Below are positions 34,617-45,735 of a DNA stretch of 64,000 nt, one piece after another; positions within the stretch are counted from its first letter, which is position 1; every line of letters starts with the position of its first letter. A program made the position numbers and the translations under genes. This stretch comes from Mycoplasma zalophi (lineage in GTDB: Bacteria; Bacillota_I; Bacilli_A; Mycoplasmatales; Metamycoplasmataceae). The stretch covers positions 186,001 to 250,000 of the forward strand of contig NZ_JAHMHI010000001.1 of the NCBI RefSeq assembly GCF_018914005.1. Direction: 5' to 3'. The notes beneath the pieces were generated by a model, which ran no database searches, was not told the DNA's origin, and saw nothing but the letters and a program-made list of their open reading frames with translations.

Positions 34617-37208
34617 TTACTTATTAAAATCATTAATTGATAAGAATTCTTGTTCTTCAATTTTTGAATCATTTCAATAAAATTCTTTTATTCTTCTATC
34701 TTTATTATGATATTTTCTTTGAATTAATGATTTTCAAATTACTGAAGTAAATGTAACATCTATAATAAATAAACCAATAAGACCAATTAAGAATCCCGCT
34801 GGAATTAATAAATTGCTTTCTCCAAATAAAATTAATGATGGAATTGAGGCTAATGTTGAAATAAAAATAATTACATAAAATTCATTAATTCTTTTTGTAA
34901 AAATTTTGTTAAACATTTTTATTATTTCTTCATTTGAAAAAATGTAATTTCTTAATTGTGCATCTTTGTGAGTATATAAATTAATTTCAGATGAAGTGTT
35001 TAAGTGTGAAATAATTGTAATTATTGTTACTATGAAATACACCACCACTAAATACTCATCGATTTGAACACGTAACGCAAATAAAGCTAACGTTGTAAAT
35101 ACTAACATAAAAATTTCTTTTATAAATAGTATAAAAGCACTGATTAGATCGTGTCTTATTGTTAAGTAAATTGCAATTAATATAAATGATGAAACAATTG
35201 GAATAAAACTTCAACCTAATGAATTTAAAAATCCTCATGATGATCATTGATATGAAACAACAGACACTGAATTAGCATCAAAATCATTAATTGTTGCTAA
35301 AGTATCAAGAATTTGTTTTATTGTGAAATTAAAATCAGTAGTAAATGAAACTAAAAATAAATTATTTAATTTTTGAGTTTCTAAAATAGTTGATTGAATA
35401 TTTAAATTACTATTTTGTAATTTTTCATTAATAAGTGTTGCTGTGTTAAGATCAAATCCTAAATTATTGTTAGTTGTTAATATATATGTTGCTTTATCAG
35501 AAATTGAATCTGATAATTTAATATTATTTAAAATATCTCTATTTGGGATAAATAATATAACAATAAATACAACTAAAACTACTGTAAACATCACAATTCT
35601 TCATTTTCAATGTTTAAAAATATCTGAATTATTATTTTTAAATAAAATATTTTTTGATTTTCCTGAAATTAATCATTTATATTTATCAAATGTTTCAATT
35701 CTAGTTATTAAATAGATAAATAAATTACCTAATAAAATTGTAATTACAGTTGTAAGAACCATAACTAAAAATAAAATACTTGAAAATGTTATAACAGGTA
35801 AAACACTTAAATAAATTGAGAATATTGATAAAACAACTAAAGTTGCAACAGTATCTAAATTACTTAAAAATGTGGTTTTTTGTCCTTTAGAAGCAGCTTT
35901 TACAACGGTTGAACCTTTATTTATTTCTCTTTTGATTTTTGATAATGTACAATTGATTAAAACAAATGAAATAATTATTGAAAGCACTATTCCAAACACT
36001 ATTGAAGGTGTTAAAACAGCTGAAAATGCAAAAATTATTGATATTAATAAAATCGTTAATAAACTAATAAGCACAAAAATTATTGCACCTAATAAACGAT
36101 ATTTAATTGATAAAAATGCACCAATTAAAGCTAAAGTAACTGCAATAACAGTTGCTAAAATAAAGTTTCCTTTTGATGATACTTCATTAGGTACATAATC
36201 ACTAACTGTTGATTTTACGTAATAACTATTTACTAAAGTTAAAGTAAATGGATTATAAGCAAAATTTATTTTAGAACTTAATTGTTTATCAGTATATGCT
36301 AAATGGTTATTTATTAAATAAATTTGTTTTGAACCTGCTTTTGGATTTGATAATGCAAAAGGAGTAATTGAAGTTAATAAATACTTAGATGCATTTATTT
36401 GATTTAACTTCAACACAGGTTCAGCTGCAGGAGTTTGATTGTTTGCATTTGGTGAAGGATTTGCTGAGTTTCCTATATATGCAAAATTTACAGGGTTTTG
36501 ATTTGCTTTATTTCAATCATCTTTAAATTTTGTTTTTGCTATGTCTACAAATTCCTCTAAATTAATTCAAATGTAAACTTTTTCATTGTAATTATAAAGA
36601 TAATAATCTAATAAATTTTTTCATTCTTTATTACCTTGTTCAGAAAATTCTAAACTCACTCTACCAGATCCAGATCCTGTATTTCAATTCGCAGGATTAG
36701 TGATAAAAGAAGGTGAAAAATTTTCTGATGAACCATCAGATAATAATTGTCCTAAACTCACACTATTATCAGAACCAGGTATAACAAATTTACCTTTGTA
36801 AAATAATGGTGCTCCGTTTTTATCAGTAAAAGTTATAAATTGTTTTTTTGTTAATGTATTAATTAATTGATTTTTTTCATCATCAGTTTTTACATTATTA
36901 TCAGTTACAGATATTAAGTTTTGTGTGTAATTAATATCGTAGTTATGTAATGAACGTGAGAAAGTCAAAAAATCCTCAGTTTTTTTTATGACTTGTTTAG
37001 TTGAAATATTTTCCCCATTTTTATTTTGAGGATTATCTATTTTTAAAACAACTTTTGCTCCGTTATCGAATTGATTTGAATAATGAGCTGGATTTTTTAA
37101 ACCAACAAATATACCGACGATTAATAAAATGAAAACGCTAAACATTGAAAAAAATGTAGCGAATCATCTTAATTTATTATGTTGTTTTTTATTGTTGCTT
37201 GTTTTCAT
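34617..37208 (-). CDS. secDF: protein-export membrane protein SecDF
   Basis: 863 aa fused SecD-SecF, read through several TGA-Trp codons. N-terminal membrane helix, a large extracytoplasmic domain, then the SecD helices (SIVFGIVLSIIISFVLINC, GAFLSIKYRLLGAIIF) and the SecF half ending after residue 830. It uses the membrane potential to help the Sec channel release exported proteins. TATAAT lies 7 bases before the ATG with no Shine-Dalgarno, suggesting an internal, nearly leaderless transcript starting after ruvB. Its stop is followed by hisS within 10 bases. Confidence 0.92.
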
Positions 37209-37215
37209 GTTTTAA

Positions 37216-37221
37216 ATTATA
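37216..37221 (-). promoter_or_regulatory. -10 box before secDF
   Basis: TTG-TATAAT on the minus strand, seven bases from the secDF ATG in the 46-base gap after ruvB. Confidence 0.6.
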
Positions 37222-37254
37222 CAATATAAGCAAGATTTAAATATATAATATTTA

Positions 37255-38202
37255 TTATTTCAAATAGTATTCATTTAAATAATTAACACCTTTTTCAGTA
37301 ATTAATCTTCCTCTTGCTGTTTTTATTACAAATTTATGAAGAAGCAAATAAGGTTCAACATCGTTTATAATTGTTTGTCTATTTTCTTTTAAAATATTAG
37401 AAATACTGTCTAAAGACACTGCTTTTTGTTCAAAAATATCTGCTAAAATCTTTAAATAATTAATTTGTAAATCATTTAAACCTAAATTGTAAACCCCCAA
37501 ATATTTAAAAGCTTGATTAACTATTTCTAAATTAATTTTTTCTTTATTTTCATATAAACAAAAATCATGAACTCTTTTTAATAAGTTATTTGCAATTCTT
37601 GGTGTTTGTCTTGCATTTTTTGCAATTTTTTTAATTGAAATATTATCGATTTTTATTGTGTATTTTTTAGCATTATTAGTCAAAATTTGTTCAATTTCTT
37701 CAATTTTATACATATTCAGTCTACCAATAAAACCAAATCTATCTTTTAGTGGTTGTGAGAGCATGTCAAAATTAGTTGTTGCAGAAATTAAAGTAAATTT
37801 AGGTAATTTTAATCTCATGATTTTTTTGTCACCATCAACACCTAAAACAATGTCAATACTTTGGTTTTCCATAGCGGAATATAACAATTCAAACAAATTT
37901 TTATTAATACTGTGTATTTCATCTATAAAAATAATATTATTATCTTCTATACTAGAAAATAAAGTAATTAAATCAGACTTTTTTTCTAAAAGTGGACCTT
38001 GAGCATAAACTATTTTTTGATTTGTGGTATTAGCGATTATTTTTGCAAGTGAAGTTTTACCTAATCCAGGTGGACCATAAAAAAGAAGGTGATCTATAAT
38101 TCTTTTTTGTTTACTTGCAGCATCTATCATAACCATTATTGTCTTTTTTATATGATTTTGTCCAATAAAATCATCAAAAGTTTCAATATTAAATGACTGC
38201 AT
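37255..38202 (-). CDS. ruvB: Holliday junction branch-migration ATPase RuvB
   Basis: 315 aa AAA+ motor. Walker A GPPGLGKTS, Walker B IIFIDEIH, sensor LISATTNFD, arginine finger LKDRFGFIGRL, and the C-terminal winged helix. Slightly shorter than E. coli RuvB at the N-terminus, as in other mycoplasmas. It overlaps ruvA by 14 bases. Confidence 0.96.
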   Translation of the reverse strand: MQSFNIETFDDFIGQNHIKKTIMVMIDAASKQKRIIDHLLFYGPPGLGKTSLAKIIANTTNQKIVYAQGPLLEKKSDLITLFSSIEDNNIIFIDEIHSINKNLFELLYSAMENQSIDIVLGVDGDKKIMRLKLPKFTLISATTNFDMLSQPLKDRFGFIGRLNMYKIEEIEQILTNNAKKYTIKIDNISIKKIAKNARQTPRIANNLLKRVHDFCLYENKEKINLEIVNQAFKYLGVYNLGLNDLQINYLKILADIFEQKAVSLDSISNILKENRQTIINDVEPYLLLHKFVIKTARGRLITEKGVNYLNEYYLK

Positions 38203-38836
38203 CGTGACTTGCTTGTGAAATTATTTTAATTGCTTCTTCAACTGATTTTTCTAAGTCATTAACAGGATTTATTTTATCAATAGCGTACTTAATTTGCTTT
38301 TGTTTAAAACCTAAAACTTTCAAACTCTTTTCTAAATTTTTTAGATTTTCTGAAACAATAGGTGTTTCATGTTTATTGAAATTAAATTCATTATTCTGAG
38401 TATTTTCTTCTGAATTTTGAGTATTTTTTTCTAGTTTTTGTAAAATTCCTTCATATTTTAATTGAAATTCGAAAACTAGTTGTCTTGCTGTTTTTGTACT
38501 TAAATAAGGTATCTCTGACAATTTTTCAATATTTGCAGTTGATATGTAAATCATAATATTTCTTCAACCAACTGACAATATATTAATTGCTGTTTTTGGT
38601 CCTATACCTTGAACTGATAATAAATCCTCAAAAACAATTAATTCTCTAAAATTTCCAAAACCATATGTTGTTTTAAAATATTCAGAACTATATTCATGAA
38701 TAAAAATTTTTGCAAATTCATCTTTTTTAAATTTTTCTACGTTAGGCATATAAATAATTTCACCTACACCGTTATTTTCTAAAATTAAATAATTTTTATT
38801 AATGTGAACAATTTTTCCATAAATGTATATTTTCAT
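38189..38836 (-). CDS. ruvA: Holliday junction DNA-binding protein RuvA
   Basis: 215 aa, TGA-Trp at 38564 joins both halves. OB-fold start MKIYIYGKIVHINKNYLILE, helix-hairpin-helix LLSVQGIGPKTAINIL, and C-terminal domain III (KVLGFKQKQIKYAIDKI) that regulates RuvB. The ATG is fixed by GGAGGG just upstream. The acidic Asn-rich linker at about residues 125-150 is longer than usual. Confidence 0.94.
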
Positions 38837-38940
38837 ATTCCCTCCACCTATATTAAATAAGCATTTTAGAGCTTTTTGAAAACAATAGGAAAAAATTAAT
38901 ACAATTTTAGGAATTTTTTTCAAAATTAAACAAAAGTGCA

Positions 38941-38963
38941 AAAAAAAGTAGCCAAAGCTACTT
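38941..38963 (-). terminator. terminator of the phosphoketolase gene
   Basis: AAGTAGC / GCTACTT with CAAA loop, followed by eight T on the minus strand. Confidence 0.85.
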
Positions 38964-38971
38964 AAAATTGA

Positions 38972-41335
38972 TTATAATTGGAATTTTCAGTTTTTAACTT
39001 CATCCATATCTGTTCCATTTTCACGGATAAATTCTTTATGTTCAGATAATTTTTTGTTCATTTCTTCAATAAAATCATCAGCTTTTTTACCATATACTGC
39101 AGCTGCTGCGGTTTTTGAAATATTAAATCTATCCATTTGACTCATTACTCTAATATCAAAACTAGTTGTTATATCTCCATTTTCACGATACCCATGAGCA
39201 AATAAATTATGATTGTGACGACTGAAGAAAATATCTCTTAATAATCCTTCATAACCATGGAAAGCAAATACAACTGGTTTGTCTTTAGTAAAAATTTGAT
39301 CAAATTCTTCATCACTTAATCCTCTTGGGTCGATGCTTGGATGTCTTAATTTTAATAAATCAACAACATTTACGTATCTTATTTTTAAGTTAGGATATTG
39401 TTTATTTAAGTATGTAATTGATGCAAGTGCTTCAATTGTTGGTTCAGTTCCACTTGATACCATTACTAAATCTACATCATTATCTTTTGAAGTTGAAGCT
39501 CAGTCAATAACTTTTAAACCTTTTTCTACTAATTCTTTTGCTTCTTCTACATTAAAGAATTGTTGTCTTGGTTGTTTAGATGCAACAATTAAGTTAATTA
39601 CATTTCTTTCTTTAAATGATTTATCCATTACTGCTAATAATGAGTTAGTATCAGCTGGTAAATATTCTCTTATGTAACGAGCATCTTTATCTGCTAAGTG
39701 ACCTAATATTCCTGGATCTTGGTGAGTATATCCATTGTGATCTTGTTGAAATGCTGTACTAGTTGCCATAACATTTAAAGAAGGATAATCATTTCTTCAT
39801 TCTAATTTATTAGCTTGTTTAATTCATTTTTGATGTTGTGTTAACATTGAATCAACGACTCTTAAAAATGATTCATAGCTTGCAAATATTCCGTGTCTTC
39901 CAGTTAAAACATAAGACTCTAAAAATCCTTCAGCTTGGTGTTCTGATAATTGACTGTCAATAATTCTTCCTGCTGGTGACATAAATTCATCAAGATCTTT
40001 ATCTATTCTTTCAAGTCATTGACGACTTGTTACTTCAAAAGTTTTTCATAATCTGTTTGATTTTGTTTCATCTGGTCCAAAAATTCTGAAATTATCAGGA
40101 TTTAATTTAATAATTTCTGCAAAATATTTACCTAATTCAATCATATCTTGTGCTTGTAATTCTGATGGTTTTTCAATATTTAAAGCATATTTTGTTCAAT
40201 CAGGTAAGTTTAATAATCTAGGATTAATTCCACCATTTGTAACTTTATGGGTACTCATTTTTTTATCTTTTGCAGGTGAAAGAATTTTAAATTCTTCTTT
40301 AAATTTTCCGTCTTGAGTAAATAATTCTTCTGGTTTGTATGATTTTAATCATTTTTCTAAATCTGCTAATTTTTCTAAATTATTTGCATTAACAGGAATA
40401 GGAACTTGGTGACTTCTAAAGCTTCCTTCTAATGTTTCATTATTATATGTTTTAGGACCTGTTCATCCTTTTGGTAATCTAGCAATTAAAACTGGTCATT
40501 TAGGTCTTTTTGCTTGTTCAGCTGGATATTTACGAGCTTCTTTTTGAATTGATAAAATCTTTTCGATTGCTTCATCCATTTTTTTAGCCATAATTGGATG
40601 TAATTTTAGTGAGTCATTTCCTTCGACAAAGATTGGATCTCAACCTAATCCTTCAAAATACATTTTTAGTTCTTTATCTGTTTTACGAGCTAAAATTGTT
40701 GGGTTAGAAATTTTACCTCCATTTAAATATAAAATAGGTAAAACTGCCCCATCATTTACTGGATTTATAAATGAATTAGAAAATCAAGATGCTGCTAACG
40801 GTCCTGTTTCTGCTTCACCATCTCCTATAACTGTTGCAGCAATTAAATTAGGATTATCTAAAATTGCTCCTGTTGCATGTGCTAGTGCATAACCTAGTTC
40901 TCCACCTTCATGAATTGATCCTGGTGTTTCAGGTGCTGCGTGACTTGCTGTTCCACCTGGGAATGAAAAGTTTTTAAATAAATATTTTAACCCTTCAATG
41001 TCTTGTGATGCGTTTTTGTATATTTCTGAATATGATCCATCTAAATATGAATTAGAAATCATTACTTGTCCACCATGTCCTGGTCCTTCAATGTAAAACA
41101 TATCTAAATCATATTTATTAATAACTCTGTTTAAATGTGCATAAATAAAATTTTGTCCTGGTATTGTTCCCCAGTGTCCGATTGGATATACCTTAATATC
41201 TTCTGATGTTAATGGTTTTAAAAGTAATGGATTGTTTCTTAAATAAATTTGACCAACTGATAAATAATTAGCTGCTCTAAATCAAGCATCCATTTTTAAA
41301 AAATACTCTTTTGTTGAAAAGTTATCTTTGCTCAT
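38972..41335 (-). CDS. xfp: phosphoketolase (xylulose-5-phosphate/fructose-6-phosphate type)
   Basis: 787 aa thiamine-diphosphate enzyme that cleaves sugar phosphates to acetyl phosphate, which yields ATP via acetate kinase. Motifs: [43 protein letters not shown], ThDP motif [13 protein letters not shown], and [18 protein letters not shown] before the ATG. A single-gene unit with its own terminator, facing away from cdd. Indicates pentose-phosphate or nucleoside-derived pentose use, consistent with the neighbouring cytidine deaminase. Confidence 0.97.
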
Positions 41336-41429
41336 ATTTCTCCTTTATTTTTTATGTTGTTATTTTGTATTTTAATTTTATATGAAAAAGCTAAATTTAT
41401 AAGTTTATTTTTTTATTTTTTTTATTTGT

Positions 41430-41435
41430 TAAAAT
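41430..41435 (+). promoter_or_regulatory. -10 box for a probably leaderless cdd mRNA
   Basis: TGT-TAAAAT, six bases before the cdd ATG; no ribosome-binding site lies between. Confidence 0.6.
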
Positions 41436-41441
41436 ATTTTT

Positions 41442-41852
41442 ATGAAAATAAACATACAAGATTTAAAAGATAAACTTAAATATTCATACAGTCCATATTC
41501 AAATTTTAAAGTTGCAGCTTTAGCAGTTGATGAAAATAATAATAAATACTATGGTGTAAATTGTGAAAATATTGCTTTTCCAAGTGGTTTATGTGCCGAA
41601 AGATCAGCTTTATTTTCAAGTGTTGTGCATGGTGCAAAAGTAGGAACATTTAAAGAAATACATATTATAAGTAGTGGTAAAGATACTATTTTTCCATGTT
41701 CAGGTTGCAGACAAGTTATGCTAGAATTTATGGAACCTGAGTCAATGGTTTATTGCTATGATAATGAAGGTAATTTGAACTTAGAAATAAGTTTAGAACA
41801 ACTAAATCCATTTGGTGTTTGACCAAATACATTGGAAATAAATGAAAAGTAA
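41442..41852 (+). CDS. cdd: cytidine deaminase
   Basis: 136 aa zinc enzyme converting cytidine or deoxycytidine to uridine. Catalytic motifs CAERSALF (Cys zinc ligand and proton-shuttling Glu) and PCSGCRQVMLEF (two Cys ligands), the homotetrameric form. A TGA-Trp near the end gives the usual NPFGVWP finish. There is no Shine-Dalgarno and a -10 box lies 6 bases away, suggesting a leaderless mRNA. The 3' end overlaps the next lipoprotein gene by 11 bases. Confidence 0.96.
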
Positions 41853-42942
41853 GTTTTTAAAAACACTTTTAATAAGTGGAATTTTAATACCTTCAGCAAT
41901 ACTTACAATATCATGTTCAACAAATACGACCAACACAAAAGAAATTAAAGAATTTATTGAACAAATTGAATCAGCAATTAAAAATTCCAATGAATTTTCT
42001 TCAGAACAAAAAGAAGAATTAAATAAATTTTTAAATGAATATAAAAACAATCCAGATGAAAATGCAAAACAATTATTAGAACAAAAAACAATTAACTTTA
42101 TTTTGCAAAACTTTAGTCAAACTAGACAAATCTTTTTACTTACAAGTATCTTAGTAAGATTTGCAAGCATAAAAAAAGATCCAGAATTTTTTGTTCGTCT
42201 TCAAAATGTTACAAAAAAATTTAATTCATTACAAAGTATAATTTCAATCATTAAACAACCTAAGTTAGAAATTAGTAAAGAAGATGTAAAAATATTTAAC
42301 AACTTATATAAAACTGTTTTAGAAGAAGTCCAAATAAATGAATATATTTTAGATGATTCAACCATAAGTCAATTGGTATTTAAACAAAATCCTAATTTTT
42401 CATTATTTGCTTTAACAGAAAAAGAAATAAAAGAGATACAAGAAAGTGCGATATTTAATTTAGAAAACAATAATTTAAGTTTTGAAGTATCACCACAACA
42501 AATTGTTGCAAAAAGCGATAATACAATAAAAAATCAACTTTCACTAGACATTAATCTAGAACGTGACTTAGAAATTTCAAAAATAAAAGATAATATTTTA
42601 GTTTATTCTGAATTTAAAACAATAGATGATGAATTTATTGAAAACAAAAATGAAAATATTCAACTATCTCATTTTTACAATAAAGAATTTTTTGCAAATA
42701 AATTTTTAGTATATTTAAGCATTGAACCTACAATATTAACTACTTCAGAGCAATTAATTGCAGTATATAAAGTACCATTTTCTATTGAAAACAATCATAT
42801 TATTAAAAAAGCTAGATATATTTTCAGCTCATTTAATTTAAAAGACCTTCAAAAAATTAATTTTGATAAAGTATTAAGAGCATTAAAAGGAATTTATTTA
42901 GAATTTCCTAAAAACATCAACAAAGATTTATTATTTGAATAA
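41842..42942 (+). CDS. putative lipoprotein of unknown function
   Basis: 366 aa. Signal peptide FLKTLLISGILIPSAILTIS with lipobox LTISC (Cys about residue 25). The mature part is helical and acidic at first (KEIKEFIEQIESAIKNSNEF) then mixed, with no catalytic motif that I recognise. Its ATG overlaps the end of cdd, so it is translated from the cdd mRNA. Surface-exposed by inference. Confidence 0.85.
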   Translation: MKSKFLKTLLISGILIPSAILTISCSTNTTNTKEIKEFIEQIESAIKNSNEFSSEQKEELNKFLNEYKNNPDENAKQLLEQKTINFILQNFSQTRQIFLLTSILVRFASIKKDPEFFVRLQNVTKKFNSLQSIISIIKQPKLEISKEDVKIFNNLYKTVLEEVQINEYILDDSTISQLVFKQNPNFSLFALTEKEIKEIQESAIFNLENNNLSFEVSPQQIVAKSDNTIKNQLSLDINLERDLEISKIKDNILVYSEFKTIDDEFIENKNENIQLSHFYNKEFFANKFLVYLSIEPTILTTSEQLIAVYKVPFSIENNHIIKKARYIFSSFNLKDLQKINFDKVLRALKGIYLEFPKNINKDLLFE

Positions 42943-43106
42943 AAAAATTTAGATTTTTATTTTAAATTTACCAAAATATCTTAAATAATACATTTTTTAA
43001 TTGTATATTTATCTATAGATAAAAGTAGATAAATAATTATGAAATAAGTATTTCTTTTTATAAAATTTTTAAAATTAGTAAACAAAAATATGAAACTTAT
43101 AAAATA

Positions 43107-43135
43107 AGAGCACTGGTAGCTCTCTTCGTTTTTGT
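43107..43135 (+). terminator. possible terminator after the lipoprotein
   Basis: AGAGC / GCTCT stem with a 7-base loop and a T-rich stretch (CTTCGTTTTTG). It lies 165 bases after the stop, 57 before the nuclease gene. The intervening bases show no gene. Confidence 0.45.
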
Positions 43136-43191
43136 CAATTTTTGTGATAAAACATTAAAATTACAATATTTAAATAGGAGAATTAAAAAAT

Positions 43192-44502
43192 ATGAAAAAG
43201 AAAATTAAACATAAAAAACTACTTAGTTTTATATCTATCTTATCATTATCTATTATAGGTGTATCTGCTTATTTTATAGTAAATAAAGTAACTACTATTA
43301 ACAATACTAAATCCCAAAATAAAGCAAATGATAACTCTAAACTAAATAATTCTAGTGACTCAAATAGTTCTATTGATAAGCCAACTGTTAACGAAAACAA
43401 AAATGAAAATGTTAATGAAAATTGATATAAACCCACCAACTATTCAAGAATAGGTTTTTGAAATATTAAAAACTATGGTTCAAAAGATAGTAATAAATTA
43501 TCTTTTAAAGTTCAAGGTATTGCAGATATTTTATTTCAAACTAAAATTGATGTTGTAGCATTAACTGAGATTAATTTTCACCAAGCAGATAAGGTTAAAA
43601 GAATTGTTGAAGTATTAAATGATTTATATAAAAAACCAAATTTATTTAACTTTGCATATCAATCAGAAGATGATGCAAACCCTAAATCATCAGAAAACAC
43701 AAAAGAACAAGTTGCTGTAATTTATAATACTTTAAAATACAAACCTATTGTTTTTAAAAATGGAGTAATAGGAGCAAGTTTTGGTGCTAAACAAAATGAT
43801 TTAGTAGATGAAAATGGAATGAAAAGAACCTATAAAAGACCAGTTTATGCACTTTATTTAGAAGATATTAAAAATCATAAAAAATTAATAGTTTCTGCTG
43901 GACATTTTGATTCACCTGATGTAAATAAAAATTATGAATCTAGATCTAAATTTTCAGGCCAAGGAACTCAGGAAGTTTTTGAAGCATTAAATATTGATAA
44001 AGCATTTGATTATTTTCAATCTTTAGTTTCAGAACCTACTACTTTAATTTTTGGAGCTGACACCAATATTAAAACTAAAAATATGGGTTTATTTTTTGAT
44101 AAAGAATTAGAAAATAGATATAAAAATTTCTATTTTAAACCACAAGGTCAATCAGGGGTTAAAGATAATTTTAAATATGAGTATTTTGAAACATCTTTAG
44201 GTAATTCTAATGAATATGTTAATAGTTATGACAAAATTTTGTTTAGAGAGGCTGATAATATTAATATTGTTGATTATCAAGAAAAAACTAAACATTTAGA
44301 CAAAACTTATGCGGGATCTAACTGAAAATTTGATTTAATTAATGCTTTTAAAGAAAATTATTTAGATGCAAATAAACATCTTAAATTATATAAACAATCA
44401 TATCCTAACGATAAAGATAAAATCACTAATTTAAATAACGTAAAATATGCAAAAAAAATCTCAGATCATACCTTAGTATGAGTTGATTATCATCTTAATT
44501 AA
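43192..44502 (+). CDS. membrane-anchored nuclease of the endonuclease/exonuclease/phosphatase fold (MnuA-like)
   Basis: 436 aa, read through TGA-Trp. One N-terminal membrane helix (LLSFISILSLSIIGVSAYFIV) without a convincing lipobox Cys, a Ser/Asn-rich linker, then a DNase I-like domain: GFWNIKNYG, DVVALTEIN (metal-binding Glu), AGHFDSP, FGADTN (Asp/Asn pair), and SDHTLVWVDY (catalytic His). Mycoplasma surface nucleases of this type (MnuA) degrade host DNA for nucleotides. AGGAG precedes the ATG. Its work could supply cdd and the phosphoketolase with nucleosides and pentoses. Confidence 0.88.
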
Positions 44503-44503
44503 A

Positions 44504-44526
44504 CAAGGACTTTTTCCTTGTTTTTT
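44504..44526 (+). terminator. terminator of the nuclease gene
   Basis: CAAGG / CCTTG stem with ACTTTTT loop, then TTTTTT; starts 1 base after the stop. Confidence 0.85.
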
Positions 44527-44530
44527 ATTA

Positions 44531-44930
44531 TTTTTTTTATTCAATTTTAAAGTCACAATTGTGATAATTTCACTTGTTTATTTAAATATTAAGCAACATA
44601 TATTGGTTTAATATTTCATTTTAGGTAAAATGCAATTGATGTTTTGATGTTTTACTTAATTAATTTTTAGATATTTATAAAATTTAAAAATAATAAAAAA
44701 TAAATTAAAAGTTTCAAAATAACAAAAGATATTATTAAATAGCAAAAATCTAAAAATTAAATTACCAAATTTTTAATTTATACAAAAATTTGTCTTTAAA
44801 TTTTATAAATAATGATTATATTATTAGAATAGCGTGTAGAATACAGCCTTTATTTAGTCCACCAAAAAATATTAATTTTTAATTGTGTTTGATATTTCTA
44901 TTTGAATTCTTTAAAATTTTGGTTCAGTAT
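44531..44930. other. 400-bp gene-free AT-rich region
   Basis: No open frame of note on either strand. A short less AT-rich pocket (about 44828-44868, around GCGTGTAGAATACAGCC and ending CCACCA) stands out but does not fold as a tRNA by eye. Confidence 0.5.
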
Positions 44931-44966
44931 AAAAAAAGCATTGCATAGTTGTTAGCTGCAATGCTT
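44931..44966 (-). terminator. terminator of rplU-rpmA
   Basis: AAGCATTGCA / TGCAATGCTT stem, seven T on the minus strand; 10 bases past the rpmA stop. Confidence 0.9.
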
Positions 44967-44975
44967 GTTATGAAA

Positions 44976-45239
44976 TTACTCTTCGTCTTTTATTTCGTAA
45001 ACTGAAGCGTATTTTCTATTACGTCTTTTTTCAAATTTAACGATACCATCTACTAAAGCATATAGTGTATCATCTGATCCTTTACCAACATTTTTTCCTG
45101 GAAAAATTTTTGTTCCTCTTTGACGATAAATAATTCCTCCAGCTAATGTAAATTGTCCGTCTGCTAATTTAGCACCTAATCTTCTACCAGCGGAATCACG
45201 TCCGTTATGGGTACTACCCCCAGCTTTCGTATGTGCCAT
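44976..45239 (-). CDS. rpmA: 50S ribosomal protein L27
   Basis: 87 aa. [23 protein letters not shown] start and [21 protein letters not shown] signature. It starts 3 bases after rplU, so there is no room for the Prp protease gene that separates the two in most Firmicutes. Consistent with that, this L27 lacks the cleavable N-terminal extension and begins directly at the mature sequence. Confidence 0.97.
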   Translation of the reverse strand: MAHTKAGGSTHNGRDSAGRRLGAKLADGQFTLAGGIIYRQRGTKIFPGKNVGKGSDDTLYALVDGIVKFEKRRNRKYASVYEIKDEE

Positions 45240-45242
45240 TTC

Positions 45243-45542
45243 TTACCCCTTAATTTCTTTAATTAATACTCTTGTATAAGGTTGACGGTGACCTAATTTA
45301 CGTTTGTGTGTTGATTTTGGATTATGACGGTAAACAACGATTTTTTTTGCTTTACCTTGTTTTTCGATAACTCCTGTTACAGTAGCACCATTTACGTATG
45401 GTGTTCCTATTTTTGAATCTAAAACAACGATTTTATCAAAAGTTATTTCTTGTCCAGCTTCACCATCAATTTTTTCAATAAAAATTGTGTCGCCTGCTTT
45501 AACAAGTAGTTGTTTTCCACCAGTTTCAATAATTGCGAACAT
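45243..45542 (-). CDS. rplU: 50S ribosomal protein L21
   Basis: 99 aa. FAIIETGGKQLLVKAGD start, RHNPKSTHKRKLGHRQPYTRVLI at the C-terminus, full length. AAGGAGG just before the ATG. First gene of rplU-rpmA, preceded by a leader of about 75 bases and a strong promoter. Confidence 0.97.
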   Translation of the reverse strand: MFAIIETGGKQLLVKAGDTIFIEKIDGEAGQEITFDKIVVLDSKIGTPYVNGATVTGVIEKQGKAKKIVVYRHNPKSTHKRKLGHRQPYTRVLIKEIKG

Positions 45543-45618
45543 ATGTCCTCCTTATTTAGTGGCTCACCCTTAAGGTGCTATGCTTAAAAACCTTTTTGGA
45601 ATGGTTACAACAAGTAAC
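45543..45618 (-). promoter_or_regulatory. probable L21 leader (5' untranslated regulatory RNA)
   Basis: Between the promoter and the rplU ATG lies a less AT-rich transcript with short hairpins such as CACC-CTTAA-GGTG and AACC/GGTT. L21 leaders upstream of rplU are an established Firmicutes class; membership here rests on position and local folding only. Confidence 0.55.
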
Positions 45619-45624
45619 ATTACT

Positions 45625-45652
45625 ATTATACAAAAAAAATACTTTTTTTCAA
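45625..45652 (-). promoter_or_regulatory. rplU promoter
   Basis: Minus strand -35 TTGAAA (45647-45652), 16-base spacer, -10 TATAAT (45625-45630); the best-formed sigma-70-type promoter in the window. Confidence 0.8.
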
Positions 45653-45723
45653 GAATTAATTGATATTTAAAAAATAAAAAATATTCAAATTTGTCAATAT
45701 TTTTTAAATTAATTATTATATTT

Positions 45724-45729
45724 TATAAT
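45724..45729 (+). promoter_or_regulatory. -10 box for a probably leaderless mRNA
   Basis: TATAAT six bases before the ATG of the 124-aa membrane protein, no ribosome-binding site between. Confidence 0.6.
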
Positions 45730-45735
45730 TTAGGT

